Below the pieces are notes generated by a model. That model saw only the letters and a list, made by a program, of their open reading frames with translations. It was not told the origin of the DNA and did not search any database. The translations under genes and the position numbers were made by a program. From Ciceribacter thiooxidans (GTDB taxonomy: Bacteria; Pseudomonadota; Alphaproteobacteria; Rhizobiales; Rhizobiaceae), in assembly GCF_014126615.1 (NCBI RefSeq), contig NZ_CP059896.1, positions 1,002,501 through 1,066,500 of the forward strand: a DNA stretch of 64,000 nucleotides, written 5' to 3'. Positions 47,258 through 60,517 of the stretch are shown here, piece after piece. The first letter of the stretch is position 1, and the number at the start of each line of letters is the position of its first letter.

Positions 47258-49618
47258 ATGTCGATGCTCGACCGCAAACTCTTCCGCGACATCCTGAGGC
47301 TCTGGGCCCAGGTGCTGGCGGTCGCGCTGGTCATGGCCTGCGGGGTGATGACGATCATCCTGGCGATTGGTGCCTATCGCTCGCTCGAAGAGACGCGTGC
47401 GGTCTTCTACGAACGCTACCGGTTCGGCAATCTCTTCGTCACGGCGAACCGCGCGCCGCTTCACCTCAGGGAACGCATCGCCGCGCTGGAAGGCGTAGGC
47501 GGCGTCGATCTCCGGATCGTCGACTACGTGCTGCTCGACATGCCCGGCATGGCCGAGCCGGCGACCGGCATCGCGGTCTCGATCCCCGACAGCGGCCAGC
47601 CGGCGGTGAACCAGCTCTATATCCGCAGCGGCAGGCTGCCGGAGCCGGACCGCCCGCACGAGGCGGCGGTGCTCGAAAGCTTCGCGCTCGCGCACCGGCT
47701 GACGCAGGGCAGCACCTTCGACGCGATCATGAACGGTCGCAAGCAGACGCTGACGGTGACCGGCATCGTGCTCTCGCCGGAATACATCTATGCGATCGGG
47801 CCCGGCGACATGGTGCCCGACCCGCGCCGCTTCGGCGTCTTCTACATGACCCGCACGGCGCTCGAGGGCGTCATGGACATGGACGGCGCCTTCAACAACG
47901 CGTCGTTCACCGTGCTGCGCGGTGCCGATACTGCTCATCTGATCTCCGCAATCGACGATCTGCTCGACCCCTATGGCGGGCAGGGCACGTATCTGCGCAA
48001 GGACCAGATCTCGCACACCTTCCTCGACAACGAGCTCATCCAGCTTCGCGCGATGGCGGCGATCATCCCGCCGATCTTCCTCTTCGTCGCGGCTTTCCTG
48101 GTCAATATGATCCTGACGCGGCTGATCACGCTCGAACGCGAGCAGATCGGGCTTCTGAAGGCGCTCGGCTACCGCGATTTCGAGGTCGCCTGGCACTATG
48201 CCAAGCTCACCATCGTCATTGCGCTGATCGGCGTCGCCATCGGCTTCGGCGCCGGCAACTGGATCGGCCGCGGACTGACGCGGCTCTATGCGGAATTCTT
48301 CTCGTTTCCGTTCCTGATCTTCCGCGAGAGCGTCGATCTCTACGCGATCTCGGGCGGCGTCAGCGTCGCGGCGGCGGTCGTCGGTGCCGGCAAGGCGATC
48401 TGGTCGGTGATCGTGCTGCCGGCGGCGGTGGCGATGCGGCCGCCGGCGCCGGTGCGCTTCCGCTCGCTCTTCCGCCGGCAGCTGAGCTCCAGGCTGTTTT
48501 CGCAGCTGACGATCATGGCGGTCCGGCAGATCATCCGCACGCCGGTGCGCTCGCTTCTCACCTCGCTCGGCGTCGCGCTCTCGGCGGCACTGCTGGTGGT
48601 GGCGATGTTCTCCTCGGATTCGGTCGACTACATGGTAGACCAGATCTTCTTCCGCATGGAACGGCAGGACGCGACGCTCCGGCTCGACCGGGAGCGGTCG
48701 CCGGCCGCCCTCGACGAGATCCGGCATATGCCGGGGGTGACGCGGGCCGAGCCCTTCCGCTCGATCGCGGTCAAGCTGCGCAACAGGAACCACGAGAAGG
48801 ATCTCGCCATCCTCGGCATGCCGGAGGACGGCGAACTCGGCCGGATCATGGACGCGGACATGCGGCCGCTCGAGCCGCCGTCCTCGGGGCTGCTCGTCAT
48901 CGGCCGCGTCGCCGAGGCGCTGGAGCTGAAGGTCGGCGACATGGTCGAGGTGGAACTGGTCGAGAAGGATCACCGGCGGATCGAGGTGCCGGTGACCGGC
49001 ATCGTGCAGAGCCTCGTCGGCATCGACGCCTATATGCGCATCGACGCGCTCGACCGGCTGATCGGCGACGGGCGGCGGATTTCCGGGGCGCGGATCTCGG
49101 TCGATCCGGTGCAGAAGGAGGCGCTCTACGACAGCGTCAAGAACACGCCGGCAGTCTCCTACATCATGCTGATCGGGCTCTCGCGGCAGCAGTTCCGGGC
49201 GACGATCGAGAAGAATATCGCGACGATGACGACGGTCTATACGACGCTTGCGGTCATCGTCGCCTTCGGGCTCATCTACAATTCCGCCCGCATCCAGCTT
49301 TCGGAGCGGGCGCGGGAGCTCGCGAGCCTGCGCGTGCTCGGCTTCACGCGGACGGAGGTTTCGAGCGTGCTGCTCACCGAGCTCTCCGTCGTCGTGCTCG
49401 TCGCGCAGCCGTTCGGCTGGCTGCTCGGCTACCTCTTTTCGATGCTGGTGATCGAAGGGCTCGCCAGCGACCTCTTTCGTGTGCCCTTCGTCGTCAATTC
49501 GCAGACGTTCGCGATCGCGAGCCTCGTCGTCATGGGCGCGTCGCTCATCTCGGCGCTGATTGTCCGGCGGCGCATCGACAGGCTCGACCTCGTGAGCGTG
49601 CTGAAGTCCAGGGAGTAA
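47258..49618 (+). CDS. FtsX-like ABC permease
   Basis: This 786-residue permease has an N-terminal helix (~residues 12-35), a large periplasmic domain, then a first FtsX-type membrane trio near residues 265-400 (IIPPIFLFVAAFLVNMILTRL; QIGLLKALGYRDFEV), a second helix and periplasmic domain, and a second FtsX trio at the end (ELASLRVLGFTRTEVSSVLL). The two-module layout matches large mechanotransmission-type permeases rather than minimal LolC or MacB. It sits between its ATPase and a membrane-fusion protein, with overlapping short gaps. Confidence 0.9.
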   Translation: MSMLDRKLFRDILRLWAQVLAVALVMACGVMTIILAIGAYRSLEETRAVFYERYRFGNLFVTANRAPLHLRERIAALEGVGGVDLRIVDYVLLDMPGMAEPATGIAVSIPDSGQPAVNQLYIRSGRLPEPDRPHEAAVLESFALAHRLTQGSTFDAIMNGRKQTLTVTGIVLSPEYIYAIGPGDMVPDPRRFGVFYMTRTALEGVMDMDGAFNNASFTVLRGADTAHLISAIDDLLDPYGGQGTYLRKDQISHTFLDNELIQLRAMAAIIPPIFLFVAAFLVNMILTRLITLEREQIGLLKALGYRDFEVAWHYAKLTIVIALIGVAIGFGAGNWIGRGLTRLYAEFFSFPFLIFRESVDLYAISGGVSVAAAVVGAGKAIWSVIVLPAAVAMRPPAPVRFRSLFRRQLSSRLFSQLTIMAVRQIIRTPVRSLLTSLGVALSAALLVVAMFSSDSVDYMVDQIFFRMERQDATLRLDRERSPAALDEIRHMPGVTRAEPFRSIAVKLRNRNHEKDLAILGMPEDGELGRIMDADMRPLEPPSSGLLVIGRVAEALELKVGDMVEVELVEKDHRRIEVPVTGIVQSLVGIDAYMRIDALDRLIGDGRRISGARISVDPVQKEALYDSVKNTPAVSYIMLIGLSRQQFRATIEKNIATMTTVYTTLAVIVAFGLIYNSARIQLSERARELASLRVLGFTRTEVSSVLLTELSVVVLVAQPFGWLLGYLFSMLVIEGLASDLFRVPFVVNSQTFAIASLVVMGASLISALIVRRRIDRLDLVSVLKSRE

Positions 49619-49623
49619 GGTGC

Positions 49624-50826
49624 ATGTGGTCCAAATGGCTGAAACGGGCGGGCTTCCTGCTGATCGTCGCCGCGATCATCGCGGGGTTCGTCTATGCTCT
49701 CAGGGAAAAGCCGCAGCCGGTCGATACCGGCGTGGTCGAGCGCGGGCCGCTCCGGGTGACGATCTCGCAGGAGGGGATCACACGGGTGCGCGACGTCTAT
49801 GCCGTCTCGGCGCCGATCGCTGGCCATCTCGCCCGCACGGTGCTCGACGAGGGCGACCGGGTGAAGGCGGACGTGACGCTGGTGGCGGCAATCCATCCGC
49901 TCGACCCGCCGCTGATCGACCGCCGCAGCGAGGCGGAACTCGCCGCCGCGCGTGATGCCGCGCGCGCTGCCGTGTCGATGGCGGAGACCGACTACCGGCG
50001 GATCAAGTCCGACCTCGATTTCGCGCGCGACAATCTCGAACGCGCCGTCCAGCTCGCCAAGACCCGCTATATCGCCGAGAGCCAGCTGCAGAAGGCGCGC
50101 ACGGACGTTGAGGTCGCCGAGGCGCAGCTCGCCTCGGCGGCGGCGGCGATCGAACTGCGCAAGGCCGAGCTTGCGAGCGCGGAAGCGCGCCTCATCCAGC
50201 CGGCCTCCGCGCCGGCCGACCGGGGCGGCAGCTGCTGCGTCTACGTGACGGCGCCGGTGGATGGGGTGGTGCTCACGGTCTTCGCAAAGAGCGAGCAGCC
50301 GGTCGCGACCGGCACCAAGATCGCCGAGATCGGCGACCCGTCCGATCTCGAAGTGGCGGTCGATCTTCTCTCGTCCGATGCGGTGCGGATCTCGCCGGGT
50401 GCGAAGGCGGAGATCGTCGACTGGGGCGGCGATCGGGCGCTGCCGGCGGTGGTGCGGCGCATCGACCCGGCCGGCTTCACCAAGGTTTCGGCACTTGGCA
50501 TCGAGGAGCAGCGGGTCAACCTCGTGCTCGACCTGCAGGAGAGCGATCCGCGGCTCGGCCACAATTTCCGTGTCTATGCGCGGCTGACGCTGTGGGAAGG
50601 AGAGGACGTGCTGCAGGTGCCGCTGAGCGCGCTTTTCCGCGACGGGCGCAAATGGAACCTCTTCGTCATCCGCGACGGGCGTGCCCGCCAGACGGAAGTC
50701 GGCATCGGCCACATGAACGACGAACATGCCGAGGTTCTCTCCGGGCTCGAACCCGGCGACGTGGTGATCCTGCATCCGAGCGACACGCTGAGCGATGGTA
50801 GCCTGGTCGAACCGCGGCAGGAGTGA
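49624..50826 (+). CDS. HlyD-family membrane-fusion (periplasmic adaptor) protein
   Basis: This 400-residue protein has an N-terminal membrane anchor (residues ~8-26), a barrel-sandwich lipoyl half, an alpha-helical hairpin with Ala/Glu-rich coiled coil (residues ~95-190, MAETDYRRIKSDLDFARDNLERAV), the returning lipoyl half and beta-barrel (TGTKIAEIGDPSDLEVAVDL). It links an inner-membrane ABC pump to an outer-membrane channel. It starts 5 bp after the permease stop and closes the operon. Confidence 0.92.
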   Translation: MWSKWLKRAGFLLIVAAIIAGFVYALREKPQPVDTGVVERGPLRVTISQEGITRVRDVYAVSAPIAGHLARTVLDEGDRVKADVTLVAAIHPLDPPLIDRRSEAELAAARDAARAAVSMAETDYRRIKSDLDFARDNLERAVQLAKTRYIAESQLQKARTDVEVAEAQLASAAAAIELRKAELASAEARLIQPASAPADRGGSCCVYVTAPVDGVVLTVFAKSEQPVATGTKIAEIGDPSDLEVAVDLLSSDAVRISPGAKAEIVDWGGDRALPAVVRRIDPAGFTKVSALGIEEQRVNLVLDLQESDPRLGHNFRVYARLTLWEGEDVLQVPLSALFRDGRKWNLFVIRDGRARQTEVGIGHMNDEHAEVLSGLEPGDVVILHPSDTLSDGSLVEPRQE

Positions 50827-50828
50827 GG

Positions 50829-50847
50829 GGGAGGCTTTCAGCCTCCC
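50829..50847 (+). terminator. Hairpin after the ABC export operon
   Basis: A 7-bp perfect stem (50829-50835 with 50841-50847) has a TTTCA loop three bases after the HlyD stop. There is no T tract, so termination is only suggested. Confidence 0.35.
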
Positions 50848-50866
50848 GGGGCCCTGCAGAGACTCC

Positions 50867-50977
50867 GCCCCTCATCCGGCTGCCGCCACCTTCTCCCCGC
50901 ATGCGGGGAGAAGGCCCGTGCCGCCGACGTCTCCATTCCCTCTCCCCGCATGCGGGGAGAGGGTCAGGGTGAGGGGC
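50867..50977. repeat. 111-bp MITE-like palindromic element
   Basis: The element has terminal inverted repeats GCCCCTCA/TGAGGGGC and two internal perfect palindromes: 24 bp at 50890-50913 (core CTTCTCCCCGCATGCGGGGA) and 26 bp at 50938-50963. It shares its core with the 45.7-46.2 kb elements. It encodes nothing and sits between convergent transcription units, the usual site of rhizobial intergenic repeats. Confidence 0.7.
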
Positions 50978-51004
50978 AATATCAAAGAACTGCAGGTTCG
51001 CGCC

Positions 51005-52267
51005 TCAGCCCTCCAGGACCGGGCCGCCGGTCTCGGAGATCAGCCGGGTGAGGCTCGCGGTTGCCGGGAAAAGGGGGATGAGGCAGGCCTGGAGCGCGTG
51101 GTAGATGTCGCCCTTGCCGGGGAAGAGGGTGGTCGCGGGAACCAGATCCTCGGTCAGTTCCTCGAACCAGCCGCCATGGGTGCGGTCGAGGCTGTGGCGG
51201 GCGATGAAGCTCCAGATGCGGCGGTAGCTCTCCTCGTGGAAATCGCTCGGCAGGTGTTCGGCGAGCCAGTGGGCGGCGCCGGCGCCCTCGCAGAGCGGCC
51301 ACCAGAGCTTTGAGCGGCGGGCGGGCGCGTTCTCCCAGTCGAGCGTGTAGAAGAAGCCACCGTGGATGCGGTCCCAGCCGAGCGACATCGACTGGAAGAA
51401 CAGGCCGCGGGCGGCCTCCGGCATCCAGTCGTGGCGCTTGCCGCCGAGCACCCAGAGCTGCAGGACGAGGCGGGCCCATTCGAGCCAGTGGCCGGGCGTG
51501 GTGCCGGAGGGGCGGAACATCTCGTTGCCGCGATAATCGCGGTCGAGCTGCCAGTTCTCGTCGAAGTGCTCCGGGACGCGCCAGTCGCATTCGCCGGCGC
51601 GGCGGCGGATGACGAGATCGGCGATCCGCTCGGCCTTGTCGAGGTAGTGGCGTTCGCCGGTTGCCTCGAAGGCCGCCATCAGCGCCTCGGTGAGGTGCAT
51701 GTTGGAGTTCTGGCCGCGATAGCCGGGGACCGGCGACCAGTCGGCGGAAAACTCCTCGGCAATCGCGCCGTGGGCATCCTCCCAGAAACGGGTCTCAAGG
51801 ATTTCGGTGACGTCGTCGAGCATGGCTTCGGCGAGCGGATGGCCGACAATCTTGGCGGAGGAGGCGGCGAGCAGCACGAAGGCGTGGCCGTAGCCCTGCT
51901 TGCTGGCGTCGACCGGGCCGTTGTCGTCCACCTGCCAGAAATAGCCGCCGTTCTTTTGGTCGCGGTGGCGGTTCCAGAGGAACTGCATGCCGTGGTCGAC
52001 GACATCGGCCGATCCGGGACGGCCGAGCAGGTCGCCGATCGCGAAGCAGTGGACCATGCGGGCGGCGGTGTGGATGCCGCGGACCGGATTGTCGGCGACG
52101 AGCGGCGTGCCGTCGCGCTTCAGGTCGAAGAAGCCGCCCTTCGGATTGATGCTCGCGAACTGGAAGAGGTCGAAAAGCTCGTCGGCCCGATCGAGAAGCC
52201 ATTTGCGGTGATAGGGGCGATCGGCCCAGCGGTAGGCGAGGCCGGCGTGCTTGGCGGTTTCGGGCAT
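51005..52267 (-). CDS. N-acylglucosamine 2-epimerase (AGE) family isomerase
   Basis: This 420-residue protein is of the AGE family, an (alpha/alpha)6 barrel whose members interconvert N-acetylglucosamine/mannosamine or isomerise mannose, cellobiose or sulfoquinovose. Family landmarks are RGIHTAARMVHCFAIGDLL (in parts), YGHAFVLLAASSAK with the catalytic-type His, RPSGTTPGHWLEWARLVL and the GGWFEELTEDL end. ATG 52267 fits; the much longer ORF to 53275 runs antisense to metH. The substrate cannot be read from sequence; free-sugar isomerisation (mannose or sulfoquinovose) is as likely as N-acyl sugars. Confidence 0.88.
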   Translation of the reverse strand: MPETAKHAGLAYRWADRPYHRKWLLDRADELFDLFQFASINPKGGFFDLKRDGTPLVADNPVRGIHTAARMVHCFAIGDLLGRPGSADVVDHGMQFLWNRHRDQKNGGYFWQVDDNGPVDASKQGYGHAFVLLAASSAKIVGHPLAEAMLDDVTEILETRFWEDAHGAIAEEFSADWSPVPGYRGQNSNMHLTEALMAAFEATGERHYLDKAERIADLVIRRRAGECDWRVPEHFDENWQLDRDYRGNEMFRPSGTTPGHWLEWARLVLQLWVLGGKRHDWMPEAARGLFFQSMSLGWDRIHGGFFYTLDWENAPARRSKLWWPLCEGAGAAHWLAEHLPSDFHEESYRRIWSFIARHSLDRTHGGWFEELTEDLVPATTLFPGKGDIYHALQACLIPLFPATASLTRLISETGGPVLEG

Positions 52268-52407
52268 GGCTTCCTCCTCGGGGTCGATGGACCCCAGCGC
52301 ATCTAATCGGTTGAATCCTATATCGGCCGATCGCGGCCGTGTCACGACGGGAACTTGCGGCGGCCTCGGAAGTTGCGTTTTGACAGCTGAAAGATAAACG
52401 CATGTTG

Positions 52408-52427
52408 ACATAAACATATCTTTATGT
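52408..52427. promoter_or_regulatory. SahR/ArsR-like operator upstream of metH
   Basis: ACATAAA (52408-52414), N6, TTTATGT (52421-52427) is a perfect 7+7 repeat, with an outer AAAGATA/TATCTTT pair around it, about 39 bp before the metH start. AT-rich sites of this shape are bound by SahR, an ArsR-family regulator of the S-adenosylmethionine cycle in proteobacteria (from memory); no sahR gene is in the window. Confidence 0.5.
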
Positions 52428-52465
52428 GATTTGCAGATGTCGCGATCGGAACAGGGGAGTGCGCT

Positions 52466-56239
<3,774 letters not shown>

Positions 56240-56430
56240 AGGCGGAGGCTTTGAGTCAATGCCCGCCGGCAAGTGCCTGATTTCGGATTCGAAATTTCGG
56301 GCCGTCGGCACTCGCAGGTGTGGGAGACGCCACATGGCGGCCGATGCTCCGACAGCGCTTCAAGGCTATCGCGAAATGATTCCGGTTCCTGCCACAAACA
56401 ATTGGCAGACAAGGAAAATCCCGGAAAACG

Positions 56431-57582
56431 TCAGGCGCTCCTGAAGCGCTCCATCACGTCGTTGCGCCCGGGATCGAACATGGTGACGGCGGCGCCGAAT
56501 TCGAGCGGTTTGAGTGCTGCCGCCTCGGGATAGATGATGCGGTTCGACGTCACTTCCTCCGGCAGCAGGGCCAGCACGCGGCTGTCGGTCGTCGGGGCGC
56601 CGTTGGCGATGTGCTCGCGCACGGCGACCGCCGGATCGAGAAGAAAGTCCAGCAGCGCATAGCCGGCGGCCTTGTGCGGCGCGCCTGTCGGGATCGCATA
56701 GAAATCGCACCAGAGCTCGCCGCCGTCGGCGCCGATCACGTATTCGATCTCCGGCAGGTCGCGATGAAGCTGCGCACCATCGTTGCTCCAGCACATGCTG
56801 AGCCAGGCGTCTTCCGACCGCATTGCCGCCTGATAGTCGCTGTCGATCGCGTAGAGATGGGGTTTGACCCGGATCAGAAGTTCCTCGGCCTTTGCGAGTT
56901 CCTGCGGATCGACAGAGCTGAACGGATAGCCGAGGGCGACCAGCGCGGTGCCGACCGTGGTGAGCTGATAGTCATGGACGACAGTGCGGCCGCTGGCTTC
57001 CGTCTGCGCGAGCTCAAAGAAGTCCTTCCACCGCGCGACCGGATTTCCGACGCGGCCGGTGTTGACCGCCATTCCGGTGGCTCCCCAGTTCTTCGGCAGG
57101 GCGTAAGTTCGCCCGGCGACCGTCCCGGCTGCTGCGAAACGGCCGTCCACAGACGAAGGGTTGAAGTTGCGGACGCGGCCGATATCGATTTCCTCCAGCA
57201 GGCCGCGGGCGACGTAATTCGGGATCGCGTAGTTGGTCGCGACGCAGAGATCGCAGGCGTAGGCTCCCGAGCGGATGGCGGCGTACATGTCCTCGTTGGA
57301 GCCGTAAGCCTTGACCTCCACCTCGACGCCGGTCGCCGCCGTGAAGGCCTCGAAGGAGGCGGGATCATGATAGTTCGGCCAGGTGGCGAGCGAGACGCGC
57401 CGGCCGAGATCGCCGGCGGAAGCTCTGCCGGAAAGCCTCGAGGTTCCCCCGAGCATTGCCGCGGCGAAGCCGAGACCGGTGACGCCGAGAAAATGCCTTC
57501 TCGTGACCGAGCCACGCTTCCAGCGGAGAAATTCGTCCCTGAACCGGTCGGCTGCAGACCGGTCGCTACCGTTCATGCTCAT
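56431..57582 (-). CDS. ABC transporter substrate-binding protein with Tat signal (PotD/PotF-like)
   Basis: This 383-residue periplasmic binding protein has a twin-arginine type leader (VTRRHFLGVTGLGFAAAML) preceded by a long N-region. The mature part is like spermidine/putrescine-binding proteins (VSLATWPNYHDPASFEAF; EVKAYGSNEDMYAAIRSG; LPKNWGATGMAVN). ATG 57582 has AAGGGAT upstream; the family ends near residue 380. It is the last gene of the RpiR-led ABC operon and is the second, unrelated binding protein in it (the first is at 60.5 kb). Confidence 0.88.
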   Translation of the reverse strand: MSMNGSDRSAADRFRDEFLRWKRGSVTRRHFLGVTGLGFAAAMLGGTSRLSGRASAGDLGRRVSLATWPNYHDPASFEAFTAATGVEVEVKAYGSNEDMYAAIRSGAYACDLCVATNYAIPNYVARGLLEEIDIGRVRNFNPSSVDGRFAAAGTVAGRTYALPKNWGATGMAVNTGRVGNPVARWKDFFELAQTEASGRTVVHDYQLTTVGTALVALGYPFSSVDPQELAKAEELLIRVKPHLYAIDSDYQAAMRSEDAWLSMCWSNDGAQLHRDLPEIEYVIGADGGELWCDFYAIPTGAPHKAAGYALLDFLLDPAVAVREHIANGAPTTDSRVLALLPEEVTSNRIIYPEAAALKPLEFGAAVTMFDPGRNDVMERFRSA

Positions 57583-57669
57583 GTCGCATATCCCTTTGCC
57601 GGGCGGAATCGTAGAGGCCCAAGCTGGAGGGAAACTGGCGCGGGCGCCCCGGACGCCCGCGGCGGGAGA

Positions 57670-58731
57670 TCACTCGCGAAGGAGCAGCAAGTCGGCGGCG
57701 TCGAGGCGCAGCGCAACCGTTTCCCCCGCTGCCGGCGGCTTGATGCCCGGGTCGTTGAAGCTGTCGAACGAGATGACGTTGCCGCCGACGCTGACGCCGG
57801 TACGGATGACCGAGCCGAGGAAGTGGCTGGAGACGACACGGCCCGTGAGCGACAGGTTGCCGTTCGGACGCTCGGAGAGCGAGACCGCTTCCGGCCGCAA
57901 CGCGAGCTGGACGGTGGCGCCGGCCTTGCTCGCGGCAAGCGATTCCTTGAGCGAAATCACCTGTTCGCCGATACGCACGGTGGAGGCGGCAGGATCGGCG
58001 ACGACGGCGTCGATGATGTTCAGTGTCCCGACGAAGGATGCGACGAAGCGGGTCGCCGGCCTGTTGTAGATGTCGAAGGGCGTGCCGATCTGGTCGGCGC
58101 GACCGGCATTCATGACGACGACACGGTCGGAGATGGACAGCGCCTCCTCCTGATCGTGGGTGACGAAAACGGTGGTGATGCCGAGCTGCTGCTGGATCTG
58201 GCGAATTTCCTCGCGCAGCGAGACGCGGATCTTGGCGTCTAGTGCCGAGAGCGGTTCGTCGAGGAGCAGCACCTGCGGCTTCGGCGCCAGCGCGCGGGCG
58301 AGCGCGATGCGCTGCTGCTGGCCGCCCGAGAGCTGGTAGGGATAGCGCTCGGCGAGATGCCCGAGATGGATGAGTTCCAGCATCTCCTTCACGCGCTTCT
58401 CGATGTCGGCCTTGGCCATGCCGTGGATCTTCAGGCCGAAGGCGACGTTGTCGAAGACGTTCATGTTCGGGAACAGCGCATAGGCCTGGAAGACCATGCC
58501 GATGTTGCGCCGGTTGGGCTTGAGGTTCGCCTGGTCGCGGCCGTCGATGGTGATCGTGCCGCCGGTCGGCGTCTCGAAACCGGCGACCATGCGCAGGATC
58601 GTCGTCTTGCCGCAGCCGGACGGGCCGAGGAAGGAGATGAACTCGCCCTTGTCGATGGACATGTTGAAGTCGTGCACGACTTTGACAGGCCCGAAAGACT
58701 TCTGGATGTGGGAGAGTGTCAGAAATGTCAT
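57670..58731 (-). CDS. ABC transporter ATP-binding protein (PotA/FbpC type)
   Basis: This 353-residue importer ATPase has Walker A GPSGCGKTT (residues 36-44), Q-loop MVFQAYALFPNM, signature LSGGQQQRIALARAL, Walker B VLLLDEPLSALD and a C-terminal TOBE regulatory domain. The family energises uptake of polyamines, iron(III) or 2-aminoethylphosphonate. It follows the permease gene by 11 bp. ATG 58731 begins the conserved TFLTLSHIQKSFG start; the ORF extension to 58803 overlaps the permease gene. Confidence 0.95.
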   Translation of the reverse strand: MTFLTLSHIQKSFGPVKVVHDFNMSIDKGEFISFLGPSGCGKTTILRMVAGFETPTGGTITIDGRDQANLKPNRRNIGMVFQAYALFPNMNVFDNVAFGLKIHGMAKADIEKRVKEMLELIHLGHLAERYPYQLSGGQQQRIALARALAPKPQVLLLDEPLSALDAKIRVSLREEIRQIQQQLGITTVFVTHDQEEALSISDRVVVMNAGRADQIGTPFDIYNRPATRFVASFVGTLNIIDAVVADPAASTVRIGEQVISLKESLAASKAGATVQLALRPEAVSLSERPNGNLSLTGRVVSSHFLGSVIRTGVSVGGNVISFDSFNDPGIKPPAAGETVALRLDAADLLLLRE

Positions 58732-58742
58732 GCGTTTCGTCC

Positions 58743-59534
58743 TCAGGCGGGGCGTTGGGTGGTTTTCTGGAAGCGGGAGACGAGCTGGATCAGTCCGAGG
58801 CACCCCCAGGTGATGGCAAAGGCGATGACCGACAGCGCGAACGGTTCGTACGGCTTGTTGGCGCCGATGCGCTGCAAATACGGTCCGAAGGCAGGGCGGT
58901 CGAGCAGGGCGGCGAGCGTGAATTCACCGATGACGATCGCGAAGGTCAGGAAGGCGCCGGAGAGCACCGCCGGTATGACGTTCGGCAGGATGACCCGGGC
59001 GAGAATAGTGGTCCATCCGGCTCCGAGGCTCTGTGCCGCCTCGGTGAGCGTGGCGACGTCGATGGTTCTGAGGCCGGTATCGACGGCGCGATACATGTAG
59101 GGCAGGGCGAGAATGGTGTAGCCGAAGGCCAACAGCAGATTGGTGCCGAGCACCGATCCGGTCAGCGGCAACCAGCTTGCCGTGTTGTAGAGCCTGATAT
59201 AGCCGAAGACGATGACGATGGCCGGGATCACCAGCGGCAGCAGCGTCAGGAATTCGACATAGGGTCGCGCCCACGGCATCTTGAGCCGGACCCAGAAGGC
59301 GGTCGGAACGACGAGCAGGACGCCGAAGACGATCGTCACCAGCGCCATGACCACCGAATAGCTGAAGGTCTGCTGGAACTGCGGGTCGGCGAAGACCTTG
59401 GCATAGGCGTCGAAGCTGTAGACGCCGCGCCGGGCCTTCAGCGAGAATTCGAACAGACCCCCGAGCGGGACGAAGAAGTAAAGCAGGCCGAAGATCAGCG
59501 CGGCCCAGCCGACGATGCGTGTCCAGATGCTCAT
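58743..59534 (-). CDS. ABC transporter permease (PotC/PhnV type)
   Basis: This is a 263-residue six-helix importer permease, containing the EAA-loop-like LTEAAQSLGAGWTTILARVILPNVIPAVLSG near residue 180. Its start codon overlaps the stop of the upstream permease gene (ATGA, 59531-59534). A much longer ORF on the same strand is an artefact of frame. It is the second of two permeases forming the membrane channel. Confidence 0.93.
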   Translation of the reverse strand: MSIWTRIVGWAALIFGLLYFFVPLGGLFEFSLKARRGVYSFDAYAKVFADPQFQQTFSYSVVMALVTIVFGVLLVVPTAFWVRLKMPWARPYVEFLTLLPLVIPAIVIVFGYIRLYNTASWLPLTGSVLGTNLLLAFGYTILALPYMYRAVDTGLRTIDVATLTEAAQSLGAGWTTILARVILPNVIPAVLSGAFLTFAIVIGEFTLAALLDRPAFGPYLQRIGANKPYEPFALSVIAFAITWGCLGLIQLVSRFQKTTQRPA

Positions 59535-60427
59535 TTCAGCCACCTTTCGGCGCGGATACGCAGCCAGATATAGATGATGTTGGCAAACGCCGTGACGACG
59601 ATCATGCCGAAGGCCATGGCATAGCCGAGATGCGGATTGCCGAGGACGTCGCCGCGAATCTGCGCGTAAAGCTGGATCGGCACGATGTTGAGGCTCGATC
59701 CCGTCAGGGCGATCGCGGTCGCGACGGCGCCGAAGGCGTTCGCAAACAGCAGCGCGAACGTGCCGAGCAGGGACGGGAAGAGGATCGGCAGTGCGACCAT
59801 GCGCCAGTATTGCAGGGCCGTGGCGCCGAGCACCTCGGCCGCTTCGCGCCATTCCCGGCGCAGGCCCTCGAGCGCCGGCGTGATGATCAGGATCATCAGC
59901 GGGATCTGGAAAAAGAGATAGGTGACCGTCAGACCCCAGAAGCTCAGTATATTGAACCCGAGGTCGCGCTGGAGGACGATCCCGAAATTGCTGCGAAGGA
60001 AGACCGTGACGAGGCCGACCGGGCCGAAGGTCGCGAGGAAGGCGAAGGCGAGCGGAACGCCCGCGAAGTTGGACGCCACGCCGGAAAAGGTGAGCAGCGG
60101 CGACTTGACCCATCGCGGGACCGTGCCGAACACGACGGCTGCAGCCATGGCAAAGCCGATGAGGCTGCCGAGTGCGGCCGAGGCGACCGAGATCTTCACC
60201 GAGATCCAGTAGCTCGAGGGAATCGTCCCGGAATTCAGGTCGACGATGTTCTGCAGGGTGAAACTGCCGTCGCTCGTCTGGAAGGCGCCGATGACGATGT
60301 GCATCGTCGGCAGGATCAGAAACATGGTCACGAACAGGGCAAAGGGCACCAGGCCCAGCCATGTGAGGGGTACACGCAATCGACGTGACGGGGAGTTTCG
60401 TTCATGTAGGGGCCTTCGCGGCGGCAA
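59531..60427 (-). CDS. ABC transporter permease (PotB/PhnU type)
   Basis: This 298-residue permease has six membrane helices and an EAA-type loop (EWREAAEVLGATALQYWRMVALPILFPSLL, in parts). It shows TWLGLVPFALFVTMFLILPTMHI as first helix. The start is TTG 60427, without a clear Shine-Dalgarno; an in-frame internal start is possible because the first 18 residues are not family-like. It is linked by a 4-bp overlap to the next permease. Confidence 0.88.
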   Translation of the reverse strand: MPPRRPLHERNSPSRRLRVPLTWLGLVPFALFVTMFLILPTMHIVIGAFQTSDGSFTLQNIVDLNSGTIPSSYWISVKISVASAALGSLIGFAMAAAVVFGTVPRWVKSPLLTFSGVASNFAGVPLAFAFLATFGPVGLVTVFLRSNFGIVLQRDLGFNILSFWGLTVTYLFFQIPLMILIITPALEGLRREWREAAEVLGATALQYWRMVALPILFPSLLGTFALLFANAFGAVATAIALTGSSLNIVPIQLYAQIRGDVLGNPHLGYAMAFGMIVVTAFANIIYIWLRIRAERWLK

Positions 60428-60517
60428 TGATCAAAATTTTACGAAGTAAGGCTTAGAACTTCGAGAATGGCAAGCTCCGGCCCGACAGGCGGACCGGAGC
60501 CTGGACTTCAGGTCGGC

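Noticed and set aside
47210..48973. 587-residue open frame antisense to the FtsX permease
   Set aside because: His/Arg/Asp-rich shadow without a ribosome binding site or domain.
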